DNA from: Bacilli bacterium
Lineage (GTDB): Bacteria; Bacillota_I; Bacilli_A; RF39; UBA660
Assembly: GCA_017941235.1 (NCBI GenBank)
Contig: JAGAWU010000029.1
Coordinates: 1-62,351, forward strand
Reading direction: 5' to 3'
Length of the DNA stretch: 62,351 nt
The notes beneath the pieces were generated by a model, which saw only the letters and a list, made by a program, of their open reading frames with translations, did no database searches and had not been told where the DNA came from. Positions 24,025-33,301 of the stretch are shown here, piece after piece. The position numbers were made by a program, and so were the translations under genes. How positions within the stretch are numbered: position 1 is the first letter of the stretch; each line of letters starts with the position of its first letter.

Positions 24025-26661
24025 TTACATTTTTTCATTTTCTAGTTTTTTATATCTTATTTTTTTATATAGTTCCATAATTATTAGTATTATTGTAGAT
24101 AAAAGTAGTAACATAATAGTTTCAAGTATACCTATTGGTTTTACTTTTAAAATACTTGCTAAAAATGGTACTCTCATGATTATTATTTGTAGTGTCATTG
24201 ATATTAGTACTGCTCCTAATACCATCGGATTTTTTCTTATATTAATACTAGTAGCACTTTTTTTCTCGCTTCTACAGTTAAATACATGCATATTTTGAAT
24301 AAATACCATAAAAGCCATTGTATATGTACGAGCTAGTTGTACATCTATATTTTTTACTTTTAGTAAATAATACCAAAAGGCAAATACTAGTATGCCAATT
24401 ATTATTCCTGAAAAGATTATCTCTTCAAATATTGTTTTATCAAATAGACTATCTTTTGGATTTCTTGGTTTTTCTTTCATTATACCTTTTTCAGCAACTT
24501 CAAATGAAAGTGCTAAATCATGTAATCCATCTGTAACAATATTTAACCATAAAAGTTGTATTGCTACAAGAGGCATTGGTAAATCCATTATTATTGATAG
24601 TAAAAAGAATAATATTTCTGCAAAACCACATGATACTAAAAAATAAGTAATTTTTCTAATGTTTGAGTATGCAATTCTTCCTTCTTTTACTCCAGCTACT
24701 ATAGATTTAAAACTATCATCTATTACTATCATTTTTGCTGTTTCTTTTGCAAGATCAGTTCCACTTCCCATAGCTATACCAAGATTGGCCGCTTTTAATG
24801 CTGGTGCATCATTTACTCCGTCTCCTGTAACCGCTACAAATTCTCCGCTTCTTTTTAAAGATTCAACAATCCTTAATTTTTGGATTGGTGTTACTCTAGC
24901 AAATACTGTCTTTCTCTTTATAAAATTATCAAATTCAATTTCACCTTTATTAAAGTATTCTTCCACCTCATTTGATGTAGTTACTTCATTAAGATCTTGT
25001 GCTATGGTTAATTCATTTGCTATAGCGAAAGCTGTTAATGGATGATCTCCTGTAATCATTATTACTTTTATTCCGGCAGTTTTACATTCCTTGATTGACT
25101 TAGCCACATCTTTTCTTATAGGATCTATAAATGCTACCATTCCCATGAATGTTAAATCTTTAATATCTTCTTCACTATATTCTTCTTTTGTTTTTACCTT
25201 ACCTTTAGCAAGTGTTATTACTCTATATCCCCCTCTAGCTAGTTCTTCATTTTGCTTAATTAATAATTCTTCATCAAATTTATTTTGAAAATTAATCTTA
25301 TTACAGAATGATAATACTTTTTCTAAGGATCCTTTTATTGTTACATAGTTTTCTTTTTTATCTTCATAAAATACTGCTGAATACTTATTAGCTGATTCAT
25401 ATGGAATCATATCTATGATATCAATTGTATCTTCTTTGATATCCATCTTTCTTCCTAGTACTTTGAACGCTATATCAATTGAATCTCCAAGTGCTTCTTT
25501 TTCATTTAGTACTGCCTCATTATTAATTGTTCCAAGAAGTGCTATTTCTTTAGCAAATTTTATATTTGATCCAGTTACTTCACCTTTTGTTTCATAACCA
25601 GTACCAGATATTTCATATTCATAGCCATTTGGAAGTAATATTTTTTTTGCAGTTTGTTCATTACAAGTTAATGTTCCTGTTTTATCAGTTGCTATTACTG
25701 TAGTACTACCAAGTGATTCTACTGAATGTAGTTTTTTTGCAATCACCTTTTTATTTGACATTCTTGTAGAAGCTATTGTTAATGCCATCGTAAGCGCTAA
25801 TGGTAACCCTTCAGGAAGTGCACTTACTGATAATGCTACTACTGAAAGAAATATTTCTTGATACGAAACATGTTTATTTAGAAGTACCACAGCTACAATT
25901 ATAGCTATAAATACTGCTAAAAATGTTATTTGTTTTGAAAACTTTTCCACTCTAATTGTTAATGGTGATTTTTCTTCTTTTGTTTCATTTAAAGTTTCTG
26001 CTATTTTACCTAATTCAGTATTTAATCCTGTTTTTATAACTACAGCCTTTGCTCTTCCTGTAATTACAGTAGTTCCTGCATATGCTATATTAGTTATTTC
26101 TGCTATATTTAGATTATCTTTACTTAAAACCTTTTCATCTTTTTCTACTGCTACTGATTCACCTGTTAATATTGATTCATCTATTCTTAAATTGCTCGAT
26201 TCAAGTATTCTTAAATCACCCGATATTTTATCTCCAGATTCAAGTAAGACTACATCTCCAGGCACTATCAATCTTGAGTCAACTTTAACTTCTTTTCCAT
26301 CCCTAATTACTCTAGTTTCTTCTTTTACTAGATTTTGAAGTGCATCTGCAGTATTCTCTGCTTTACTTTCTTGATATGTTCCCATTATTAAATCAATTAT
26401 TATAATAAAGAAAATTACAAGCGCATCTACTACTTCACCTACTATAAATGAAGAAATTCCAGCTACCAACATTAGTATTACAATAGGATCTTTTACTTCT
26501 CCTAAGAATATTTTAAAAATTGAATTTTTTTCTTTCTTTGGTAATTCATTATAACCATATTTGTTAATTCTTTCTTGAGCTTCTTTTTGTGTTAATCCTT
26601 TTATACTTGTTTTTAAACTTTTTAGAACTTCTTCTTTAGTCTCTCTGTAATACTCTTTCAT
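24025..26661 (-). CDS. P2-type calcium-transporting ATPase
   Basis: This 878-residue P-type ATPase uses ATP to move Ca2+ (or a similar cation) across the membrane. Motifs seen are an N-terminal cation-ATPase domain, the TGES actuator loop (about 166-169), PEGLP in membrane helix 4 (about 283-287, a Ca2+-site feature), the phosphorylated Asp326 in DKTGTLT, MITGDHPLTA, and the hinge TGDGVNDAPALKAA. Ten membrane helices are expected. I chose the ATG at 26661 behind AAAGGTGAA; the GTG at 26670 lies within that site. Close relatives are bacterial SERCA/PMCA-like pumps. No regulator is obvious beside it. Confidence 0.93.
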   Translation of the reverse strand: MKEYYRETKEEVLKSLKTSIKGLTQKEAQERINKYGYNELPKKEKNSIFKIFLGEVKDPIVILMLVAGISSFIVGEVVDALVIFFIIIIDLIMGTYQESKAENTADALQNLVKEETRVIRDGKEVKVDSRLIVPGDVVLLESGDKISGDLRILESSNLRIDESILTGESVAVEKDEKVLSKDNLNIAEITNIAYAGTTVITGRAKAVVIKTGLNTELGKIAETLNETKEEKSPLTIRVEKFSKQITFLAVFIAIIVAVVLLNKHVSYQEIFLSVVALSVSALPEGLPLALTMALTIASTRMSNKKVIAKKLHSVESLGSTTVIATDKTGTLTCNEQTAKKILLPNGYEYEISGTGYETKGEVTGSNIKFAKEIALLGTINNEAVLNEKEALGDSIDIAFKVLGRKMDIKEDTIDIIDMIPYESANKYSAVFYEDKKENYVTIKGSLEKVLSFCNKINFQNKFDEELLIKQNEELARGGYRVITLAKGKVKTKEEYSEEDIKDLTFMGMVAFIDPIRKDVAKSIKECKTAGIKVIMITGDHPLTAFAIANELTIAQDLNEVTTSNEVEEYFNKGEIEFDNFIKRKTVFARVTPIQKLRIVESLKRSGEFVAVTGDGVNDAPALKAANLGIAMGSGTDLAKETAKMIVIDDSFKSIVAGVKEGRIAYSNIRKITYFLVSCGFAEILFFLLSIIMDLPMPLVAIQLLWLNIVTDGLHDLALSFEVAEKGIMKEKPRNPKDSLFDKTIFEEIIFSGIIIGILVFAFWYYLLKVKNIDVQLARTYTMAFMVFIQNMHVFNCRSEKKSATSINIRKNPMVLGAVLISMTLQIIIMRVPFLASILKVKPIGILETIMLLLLSTIILIIMELYKKIRYKKLENEKM

Positions 26662-26696
26662 ATTATTCACCTTTACATATTATATCATATATCATA

Positions 26697-26723
26697 TAAA
26701 AAAAGATATTCTTAAATATCTTT
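26697..26723 (-). terminator. Terminator of gpmI
   Basis: AAAGATATT / AATATCTTT with a 4-nt loop is followed by seven T on the minus strand. Confidence 0.8.
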
Positions 26724-28236
26724 ATTCTTTTTCTATTAAATTTTCGCCATCAAATTCTACTGGTATTGGTAAATTCATTAGGCAAAGGATTGTTGGTGCT
26801 ATATCCGCTAATTTTCCGTTTTCTCTTAATTTTAAGTTCTTTTTTGTTACCATAAATGGTACTGGATTAGTTGTATGAGTTGTACATATTGTTCCATCTT
26901 CATTTACCATTACATCACAGTTTCCGTGATCAGCTGTTATAACCATTAATCCATCTAATTCTTCTACTTTATCATAAACTCTTTTTATACATTTATCCAT
27001 AAATTCAACGGCTTTTACTGCTGCTTCATATACACCGGTATGACCTACCATATCACCATTTGCATAATTTAACACTACAAAATCTAAATAATCTTTATCT
27101 AATTCTTCAATTAAATGATTAGTTATTTCTTCTGCACTCATTTCTGGTTTTAAATCATATGTAGCAACTTTAGGTGATGGTATTAATATTTGTTTAGCAT
27201 TTTTTAGATCTAAATCTTTGTCTCCATCAAAAAAATGAGTTACGTGAGCATACTTTTCTGTTTCAGCTATTCTTAGTTGTGAAAGACCTAAATTGGATAA
27301 ATATTCACCAAGTCCATTAGTTATTTCTTGATGTTCGAAAGCAGTTAATCCTTTTACTTTTTCATTAATAGGCATCATTGATACAAATTTAATATTATTA
27401 AACTTAGTAGTTTCCATTGGACATTCGTCTGGATTAGTAATTGCTGTAAACATTTCTCTTAAGCGATCTGGTCTATAGTTCCAAACTATTATTCCATCAT
27501 TATCTGATAATTTTCCATCATTTATTACGCTTGGTAATATAAACTCATCTGTAATATTTCTATTGTACTGATCATCAAATACTTCTTCTACAGTATTATA
27601 ATGCTGTCCTATTCCATAACATATAGCATCATAAGCTAGTTTTAGTCTATCATAGTTATTATCTCTATCCATAGCATAGTATCTTCCTGATACTGTAGTT
27701 ATAGTTCCTATTTTTGTTTCATCTATTTTATCTTCTAACTTTTTAATAAATGATTGAGCTGTATGAATTCCTGTATCTCTACCATCTGTAAAAAGATGAA
27801 AATATATTTCTTTTATACCATTTTTCTTACACATATCTATTATTGCAAGTAAGTGATCTGTATGAGAATGTATACCTCCATCACTAATTAATCCCATTAA
27901 ATGCAATTTAGAATTATTTTCTTTAGTGTGATTAATTACCTTTAAGATGTTTTCATTCTCAAAGAATTCCCCTGTTTCTATTGCTTTATTAATCATTTCT
28001 AATGATTGATATACTATTCTTCCTGCACCAATATTCATATGTCCTACTTCACTTGTTCCCATTTGTCCATTTGGAAGTCCAACTGGTTTACCCGAAGCTT
28101 CTAAAATCGTATGAGAAAAATTATTATTTATATAATCTAGTGTTGGTGTATTAGCATTATCAAATGCATTATATTTGTTCTTAGGTGCTATTCCGCATCC
28201 GTCTAATATACATAATATTACTGGTTTCTTTTTCAT
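26722..28236 (-). CDS. gpmI: 2,3-bisphosphoglycerate-independent phosphoglycerate mutase
   Basis: This 504-residue glycolytic enzyme interconverts 3- and 2-phosphoglycerate using Mn2+. Asp12 (LDGCG) and the phosphoserine Ser62 (MGTSEVGH) are in place. GRYYAMDRD, NYRPDR and the C-terminal metal motifs TADHGN and HTTNPVP are also intact. It is the usual length (about 510). AAGGAGGA precedes the ATG. It is monocistronic here, away from the usual gapA-pgk-tpiA-gpmI-eno operon. Confidence 0.97.
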   Translation of the reverse strand: MKKKPVILCILDGCGIAPKNKYNAFDNANTPTLDYINNNFSHTILEASGKPVGLPNGQMGTSEVGHMNIGAGRIVYQSLEMINKAIETGEFFENENILKVINHTKENNSKLHLMGLISDGGIHSHTDHLLAIIDMCKKNGIKEIYFHLFTDGRDTGIHTAQSFIKKLEDKIDETKIGTITTVSGRYYAMDRDNNYDRLKLAYDAICYGIGQHYNTVEEVFDDQYNRNITDEFILPSVINDGKLSDNDGIIVWNYRPDRLREMFTAITNPDECPMETTKFNNIKFVSMMPINEKVKGLTAFEHQEITNGLGEYLSNLGLSQLRIAETEKYAHVTHFFDGDKDLDLKNAKQILIPSPKVATYDLKPEMSAEEITNHLIEELDKDYLDFVVLNYANGDMVGHTGVYEAAVKAVEFMDKCIKRVYDKVEELDGLMVITADHGNCDVMVNEDGTICTTHTTNPVPFMVTKKNLKLRENGKLADIAPTILCLMNLPIPVEFDGENLIEKE

Positions 28237-28312
28237 TGAATCCTCCTTATTACTACTTATTTAGTATAGTATTTTTTTGAGATTTTGTATATAATTTAAT
28301 TCTTTTTTGACA

Positions 28313-28341
28313 AAAAAAAGTGGATAATTATTTTCCACTTT
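28313..28341 (-). terminator. Terminator of the 298-residue XRE gene
   Basis: AAAGTGGA / TCCACTTT is followed by eight T on the minus strand and overlaps the stop codon. Confidence 0.75.
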
Positions 28342-29224
28342 CCATAATTTTTACTCTATAAGGATTATCCTCTTTAGCATTAAATCCATCTGGTAAGTAT
28401 TCTTTTGGTATTTCATTTTCATAGTCTATATCCATAGTATAATTACAAAATATTAACTCTACGTAAATTATTTTACTTTTACCATCTGTAATAGCATATA
28501 TAAATCCATAATACTCATCTGATTCCATAGCAACTAATTCATAATTAGTAAATCCTGTTACATTATAGTATCCTTTATATTTTTTTATTCCATAATTTGT
28601 TAATCTTTCTATTTCTTTTTTATAATCTTCTTCATTATAGTCTACTACTAAATAAGATAAGAATTGTTGATCTAAGAAATCATCACAAATCATTTTAAAT
28701 TCTTTTGCATTTAGATTACTTATTGTTTTAGGAAATATTTCTTCTTTTATTCCCCATTTATCTTTATAAATACCTTTAGATTTACTTCCAATTACATCAT
28801 TGTAATCCATTTTATTAGTAGTTATGTGCAGTCTATTTTTATAACCATTATTTAACATAACTATTGTGCCTATGATTATGGCTAAATGAAATATTATTAC
28901 TAAAAATACGATTGCTGCTACTTTAAATCTATTTCTTTGTTTTTTCATTTTATAATACTCTTTCAATATTAAATCAAGATTATCTATTTTTCTGTTTTCT
29001 ATTTCATCTTTCTTTATTTTTTTTCCTGTTAAGAATTCATTAACATCAATGTCTAAAATATTACATAGTTCTTTTAAAATAGAATAGTCTGGCATATTTT
29101 TACCAGTTTCCCAGCGACTTACACTTCTGTTAGTTACTCCTAATTTTTCTGCAAGCTCTTCTTGCGTAATATTTTTTTCTTTACGGCATTCAGCAATAAA
29201 TCTTCCGATTTTTTCTTGATTCAT
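28328..29224 (-). CDS. Membrane-anchored XRE regulator
   Basis: This 298-residue protein has an XRE helix-turn-helix (about 6-60; NITQEELAEKLGVTNRSVSRWETGKNMPDYSILKELC). A charged linker (about 75-100) and one membrane helix (about 104-125) follow. The extracytoplasmic domain (about 126-298) has no recognised family. AAAGGAGAA precedes the ATG. The first 75 residues are clearly paralogous to the gene at 29349. A membrane-tethered transcription factor that senses the envelope is inferred; the target is unknown. Confidence 0.85.
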   Translation of the reverse strand: MNQEKIGRFIAECRKEKNITQEELAEKLGVTNRSVSRWETGKNMPDYSILKELCNILDIDVNEFLTGKKIKKDEIENRKIDNLDLILKEYYKMKKQRNRFKVAAIVFLVIIFHLAIIIGTIVMLNNGYKNRLHITTNKMDYNDVIGSKSKGIYKDKWGIKEEIFPKTISNLNAKEFKMICDDFLDQQFLSYLVVDYNEEDYKKEIERLTNYGIKKYKGYYNVTGFTNYELVAMESDEYYGFIYAITDGKSKIIYVELIFCNYTMDIDYENEIPKEYLPDGFNAKEDNPYRVKIMESGK

Positions 29225-29315
29225 ATTTTTTCTCCTTTCGTTTGTATCTTACTACTTTTAAATTTTTTGTAATAGGACATAAAACGAGAATTAGGTATCT
29301 TTTTATTTATTATAA

Positions 29316-29343
29316 CAAAAAAACAGTCTTTTGAGACTGTTTA
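29316..29343 (-). terminator. Terminator of the 158-residue XRE gene
   Basis: AAACAGTCT / AGACTGTTT with a 4-nt loop is followed by seven T on the minus strand. Confidence 0.8.
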
Positions 29344-29348
29344 ATAGT

Positions 29349-29825
29349 TTATTTTTTTACTTCATATCTAAGCATTCCAGTAACAGCTGTACAAGCAATA
29401 GAAATATAGAATAATATATCTGTTATATGTTTAATATTTGAATCATCCCAAGGCCCTCTATATAACCAATTAAAATACATATGTGCAATAAATAGTCCTA
29501 CCATTCCTATAAATAAAACTATATTAATAATATCTAATAGAGTTACTGTTCTATCTACTTTCTTTTTTAAATTTATGAAATTTTCTTCTGCTTTTGTCAT
29601 ATAATCACTCTCCTTAATTTTTTGTCCAGATAATAATTCATTTACATTGATTCCAAGTTCCTTACATAAATCTTTTAATAGTGAGTAGTCTGGCATAGTA
29701 TTTCCATTTTCCCATCTACTTATAGATTTTGATGTAACACAAAGCTTTTCTGCTAATTGTTCTTGTGTTAGTTTTTTTTCTTTTCTACACTCATTAATAA
29801 ACTTTCCGATTTTTTCTTGATTCAT
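29349..29825 (-). CDS. Short membrane-anchored XRE regulator (paralogue of neighbour)
   Basis: This 158-residue protein has an XRE helix-turn-helix (about 6-60; KLTQEQLAEKLCVTSKSISRWENGNTMPDYSLLKDLC) followed by two membrane helices (about 95-116 and 132-150). It shares the opening MNQEKIG and most HTH residues with the next gene downstream, so the two arose by duplication, but its sensory part is different and much shorter. AAAGGAAGGA precedes the ATG. It has its own terminator. Confidence 0.85.
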   Translation of the reverse strand: MNQEKIGKFINECRKEKKLTQEQLAEKLCVTSKSISRWENGNTMPDYSLLKDLCKELGINVNELLSGQKIKESDYMTKAEENFINLKKKVDRTVTLLDIINIVLFIGMVGLFIAHMYFNWLYRGPWDDSNIKHITDILFYISIACTAVTGMLRYEVKK

Positions 29826-29905
29826 ATTATCCTTCCTTTCATGACTTAATTATATGACTTTTATTTTTAAAACTACAGGACAGAACCTGAGAGTTACTAT
29901 TTTTT

Positions 29906-30298
29906 TTAAAAATTAATTTGTTTTGGTGCTTCTGTAAATGATGATATTGTTGCTTCTCCAAATTTAAAATATAACACTACTGTATTATCATCATTTTCAT
30001 CATACATACCTCTTAAATCAGGATTTTTATCAAGCATATCTTTTTTTGCTTCGATTCTATCATCTACTACTAATTCACCTCTAACTCTAATCCATTTTCC
30101 ATTTTTAAATGCACATATTTCTACATTATTATTTTTCTCTATTTGTTTAAAAACATCTTTTTTCTTACCTGTTTGGATATATAAATGATCTTCAAATATT
30201 TCGGCTGTTCCAAATGGTCTTACTCTAGGTTTATCCCCATCTAAGGTTGCTAAATAATAAACTCCGCATTCTTTTAAAAATTCTTGTACTTCTTTCAT
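29906..30298 (-). CDS. Pyridoxamine 5'-phosphate oxidase-like FMN-binding protein
   Basis: This 130-residue protein has the split-barrel flavin-binding fold. Family features are the N-terminal VYYLATLDGDKPRVRPFG, the LYIQTGKKKDVFKQIEKNNNVEICAF segment and WIRVRGE. Members of this short group bind FMN or F420; the substrate is unknown and it is not the true PdxH. I chose the ATG at 30298, 7 nt after AAAGGAG; the ATG 6 nt earlier is too close to that site. It is a single gene ahead of the ABC exporter unit. Confidence 0.88.
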   Translation of the reverse strand: MKEVQEFLKECGVYYLATLDGDKPRVRPFGTAEIFEDHLYIQTGKKKDVFKQIEKNNNVEICAFKNGKWIRVRGELVVDDRIEAKKDMLDKNPDLRGMYDENDDNTVVLYFKFGEATISSFTEAPKQINF

Positions 30299-30336
30299 CT
30301 TCATTCTCCTTTACATTAATATTATAACATAGAAAA

Positions 30337-30360
30337 AAGAACAGTTACCTGTCCTTTTTA
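30337..30360 (-). terminator. Terminator of the GntR-ABC operon
   Basis: AAAGAACAG / CTGTCCTTT (one G-T pair) is followed by a T run on the minus strand, abutting the permease stop codon. Confidence 0.7.
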
Positions 30361-30984
30361 AAACTCTTTTTTTAAATATATTTTTTTAGATATAAAATAT
30401 GATATTCCAATCATTAAAACAATTAATATTATAAATATTATATATATATGTGAATCTATAAATGTAAGTACATTAGGAGATATTTTAATTTTAAAAACTT
30501 TAGTTATTAAGGCTACAATACCTGCTATTGAAAGACCTGCTACTGCCATAGCAATTCTTCCTTTTTCTGCCCCATATTTAAATATTATTGGAAATATCAA
30601 AGCCATTATAAATACTATGGCTAATAGTTCTCCACAAAGTACTGAAATAGAAATATCAAAACCTATATTTCTAATACTATTAATTAAATAGTTTATTAGT
30701 ATACTAACAGTTGCAGTTATTACTATAAGACTTGTTGAAATTACATATTTAGATTTTACTACATTTAGTTTTCCTTTAGGAAGTGAAGTTGCAAATGAAT
30801 GCCAATTGTTAAAATCATCATAATTAAATGTTGAAATGCATATCATCAGACTCATAAAAGGAAGAAGAAATGACATATCCATCTTAAACATTATTGTATA
30901 AAATATATAAATAACAATAGTAAATATAATTGATCTATAATTGTTTTTTATCATAAATAAATCTTTTTTAATCATACCATTCAT
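30358..30984 (-). CDS. ABC-2 transporter permease
   Basis: This 208-residue membrane protein has about six hydrophobic helices. It is typical in size and layout of ABC-2-type permeases paired with YtrB-like ATPases (LMICISTFNYDDFNNWHSFATSLPKG is the family-style loop after the second helix). It ends the gntR-ATPase-permease operon, one base after the ATPase gene. Such sets usually export antimicrobials or peptides, or sense envelope stress. The substrate is unknown. Confidence 0.85.
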   Translation of the reverse strand: MNGMIKKDLFMIKNNYRSIIFTIVIYIFYTIMFKMDMSFLLPFMSLMICISTFNYDDFNNWHSFATSLPKGKLNVVKSKYVISTSLIVITATVSILINYLINSIRNIGFDISISVLCGELLAIVFIMALIFPIIFKYGAEKGRIAMAVAGLSIAGIVALITKVFKIKISPNVLTFIDSHIYIIFIILIVLMIGISYFISKKIYLKKEF

Positions 30985-30985
30985 A

Positions 30986-31843
30986 TTATTTTTCTCCTTT
31001 AATCATTATTAACATTAAGTCTTCAAGTGTTATTTTATCAACAACACAGTTCTTATATTTTTTCTTACATTTTTGTATATCATCAACTAATATTTCATAA
31101 TTATATTTATTTTTCTTAAATGATATAATATCAGCTTTATCTATTTTATCAAATTCAGATATATCACATTTTAATACTGCATAATTATCAACTATTTCAT
31201 CTCTTTGCTTTTCTAATACTATGTTTCCTTTATCTATAAAAACTATGTGATCGGCTATGTGTTCTAAATCACTTGTTATATGTGTTGAAAGAATAATAGT
31301 ATGTTCCTCATCCTCTATAAAGTTTAAAAATAGATCTAAAACTTCATTTCTAACTATAGGATCTAACCCACTTGTTGCTTCATCTAATATAAGTAATTTA
31401 GGATGATGTGAAAGAGCAGTTGCTATCTCAACTTTTTTTCTCATACCTTTAGACATAGTTTTTAAAATTTGATTATCTTTTATACCAAACTCTTTTAAGT
31501 ATTTATAAAATAACTTACTATCCCATTTCTTATATATATCTTTCATTATTGAATTAATATTTTTAGGATTTAATATTTCAGGAAAGAATGTATTATCTAA
31601 GACAACTCCAATTTCTTCTTTAATTTCTAATTCATTATCTTTTAAGTCTTTACCAAATATTTTTATATTACCTTTATCTTCTTTAATAATATTTAAAAGT
31701 AGTTTTATTAAAGTAGTTTTTCCAGCTCCATTTTCTCCAATTAAACCAATAACTGTTCCAGAAGGAATATTTAGTTTATCTATTTTTAATTCAAATTCTG
31801 GATACTTTTTATTTAAATTCTTTATTTCAATTGCATTCTTCAT
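30986..31843 (-). CDS. ABC transporter ATP-binding protein
   Basis: This 285-residue ATPase has Walker A GENGAGKTT (about 36-44), a degenerate signature MSKGMRKKVEIA, Walker B LLILDEATSGLD and the H-loop STHI. The signature SKGMRKK is usual in YtrB-like exporters. It powers the permease encoded next. The start ATG shares one base with the stop codon of the GntR gene (TAATG), giving tight coupling. Confidence 0.92.
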   Translation of the reverse strand: MKNAIEIKNLNKKYPEFELKIDKLNIPSGTVIGLIGENGAGKTTLIKLLLNIIKEDKGNIKIFGKDLKDNELEIKEEIGVVLDNTFFPEILNPKNINSIMKDIYKKWDSKLFYKYLKEFGIKDNQILKTMSKGMRKKVEIATALSHHPKLLILDEATSGLDPIVRNEVLDLFLNFIEDEEHTIILSTHITSDLEHIADHIVFIDKGNIVLEKQRDEIVDNYAVLKCDISEFDKIDKADIISFKKNKYNYEILVDDIQKCKKKYKNCVVDKITLEDLMLIMIKGEK

Positions 31844-32220
31844 TATTCATCACTCCCGTATAATAGATTAAATGTTTCAATTACATCTTCTTTTTCTATA
31901 TTATATTTTTTTGAAATATCTATAATTCTTGATATATAGTTTTCTATATCTTGTTGTGCCTTTTCTTTTGCAAGTTCTGTATTTTTTGGTGCTACGAAAC
32001 TTCCTTTACCTTGTCTTGAGACAATGTAGCCTTCTTGTTCTAATTCGTCATATGCCTTTTTTATTGTCATAACACTTATTTTTATATCCTGAGCTAGATT
32101 CCTAATTGAAGGTATTGCCTCATCTTCTTTTAATTCATCATTCATTATTTGTTCTATGATGGAGTTTTTTATTTGCTCATATATGGGGGTTGAACTACTA
32201 TTACTTATAAGCATTCTCAT
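31843..32220 (-). CDS. GntR-family repressor (YtrA-type)
   Basis: This 125-residue regulator has a winged helix-turn-helix (about 10-80; PIYEQIKNSIIEQIMNDELKEDEAIPSIRNLAQDIKISVMTIKKAYDELEQEGYIVSRQGKGSFVA) and a short helical C-terminus, the YtrA subfamily layout. It precedes the ABC exporter genes and very likely represses this operon. Direct repeats overlapping its promoter (32237-32263) are the probable operator. AAGGAGGA precedes the ATG. The inducer is unknown, possibly an envelope-active compound. Confidence 0.92.
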   Translation of the reverse strand: MRMLISNSSSTPIYEQIKNSIIEQIMNDELKEDEAIPSIRNLAQDIKISVMTIKKAYDELEQEGYIVSRQGKGSFVAPKNTELAKEKAQQDIENYISRIIDISKKYNIEKEDVIETFNLLYGSDE

Positions 32221-32236
32221 AATTTTTCCTCCTTAC

Positions 32237-32272
32237 GTATAACAGTATATAACAGTATATAACATTTGTCAA
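32237..32272 (-). promoter_or_regulatory. Promoter and repeat operator of the GntR-ABC operon
   Basis: On the minus strand a perfect TTGACA -35 (32267-32272) and TATACT -10 (32244-32249) are separated by 17 bp. The spacer and -10 contain direct repeats of GTTATATACT at 10-bp steps, running to about 32237. Ten-bp periodic repeats over the core promoter suggest autorepression by the GntR protein encoded immediately downstream. Confidence 0.75.
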
Positions 32273-32303
32273 TACAAAAAAAATATATTATTTAAATATA
32301 TTT

Positions 32304-33224
32304 TTATCCCATTACTTGGCCTCCATTATTATGAATCACTTGGCCTGTCATATAGCTTGAGTCATCACTTGCTAGGAATACAAATGTGGATGCTAATTCA
32401 TATGGCATTGCACCTCTAGCCATTGCTGCATCTGAACCTAATGAAGGTATCTTTTCTTTTTGCCAACATGCAGGTTGTAGTGGTGTCCAGAAGAATCCTG
32501 GTGCTATAGCATTAACACGTATATTTTTCAAAGCAAGATTTCTTGCAAGTGCTCTAGTAAATCCTACAATTGCACCTTTTGTACTTACATAATCTATTAG
32601 TTGTGGATCTCCATAAAAGCAAGTTACACTTGATAAGTTAATAATTGATGCTCCACTTTTTAAATATGGCAATACTTCTTTCGTTAAATAAAACATACCA
32701 TAAACATTAACTTTAAATGTCCAATCTAATTGTTCATCACTTATATTTTCTAAACTATCTTGTTGATATTGAACACCTGCGTTATTTACTAATATATCAA
32801 TTTTACCATAGTTTTTAATTGTATAATCCACAATATATTTACAAAATCTATGACTTGTTATATCACCTCTTATTAGTAAGCATTCTCCTCCTAAAGATTC
32901 AATATATCTTTTAGTATCATATGCATCTTTATCTTCATCATAATAAGCAATTACTACCTTAGCTCCTTCTTTTACGTATGCAATTGCACATGCTCTTCCT
33001 AGCCCACTATCTCCACCTGTAATTATTGCAACTTTTCCTTTTAGCTTGCCGCTTCCTTTATAGTTAGGATTATCAAATATAGGAAGAGGATTCATTAAGT
33101 ATTCCATACCAGGCTGATCACTTTGTGATTGTTCGGGGGCCAAGATATTGTATACTGTACTTTTTACTCCTGTCCTACCTTTATATTTATAATAGTTATT
33201 TCCAAATTTATAATCATAATTCAT
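32304..33224 (-). CDS. SDR-family oxidoreductase (YhdF/YghA-like)
   Basis: This 306-residue NAD(P)-dependent short-chain dehydrogenase has an N-terminal extension (about 1-48) with the PGMEYLMNPLP element of the YhdF/YghA (general stress protein 39) group. The Rossmann fold follows: TGGDSGLG cofactor motif, NNAG, catalytic Ser of NLSS, and YVSTK (Tyr and Lys). It ends MTGQVIHNNGGQVMG, close to the family's usual GQVLHVNGG. The physiological substrate is unknown, often a sugar alcohol or aldehyde. GGTGA precedes the ATG. It is monocistronic. Confidence 0.93.
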   Translation of the reverse strand: MNYDYKFGNNYYKYKGRTGVKSTVYNILAPEQSQSDQPGMEYLMNPLPIFDNPNYKGSGKLKGKVAIITGGDSGLGRACAIAYVKEGAKVVIAYYDEDKDAYDTKRYIESLGGECLLIRGDITSHRFCKYIVDYTIKNYGKIDILVNNAGVQYQQDSLENISDEQLDWTFKVNVYGMFYLTKEVLPYLKSGASIINLSSVTCFYGDPQLIDYVSTKGAIVGFTRALARNLALKNIRVNAIAPGFFWTPLQPACWQKEKIPSLGSDAAMARGAMPYELASTFVFLASDDSSYMTGQVIHNNGGQVMG

Positions 33225-33272
33225 ATTATCACCACTAATAATATATGATTAACTTTAAAAATTGCTAACCAT

Positions 33273-33298
33273 AAAAAAAGAAAGATAGAATCTTTCTC
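33273..33298 (-). terminator. Terminator of the 201-residue XRE gene
   Basis: GAAAGAT / ATCTTTC with a 3-nt loop is followed by seven T (TCTTTTTTT) on the minus strand. Confidence 0.75.
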
Positions 33299-33301
33299 TT
33301 G

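Noticed and set aside
24659..25045. 128-codon plus-strand frame opposite the Ca2+ ATPase
   Set aside because: Shadow of the ATPase coding strand; no Shine-Dalgarno and no recognisable domain.
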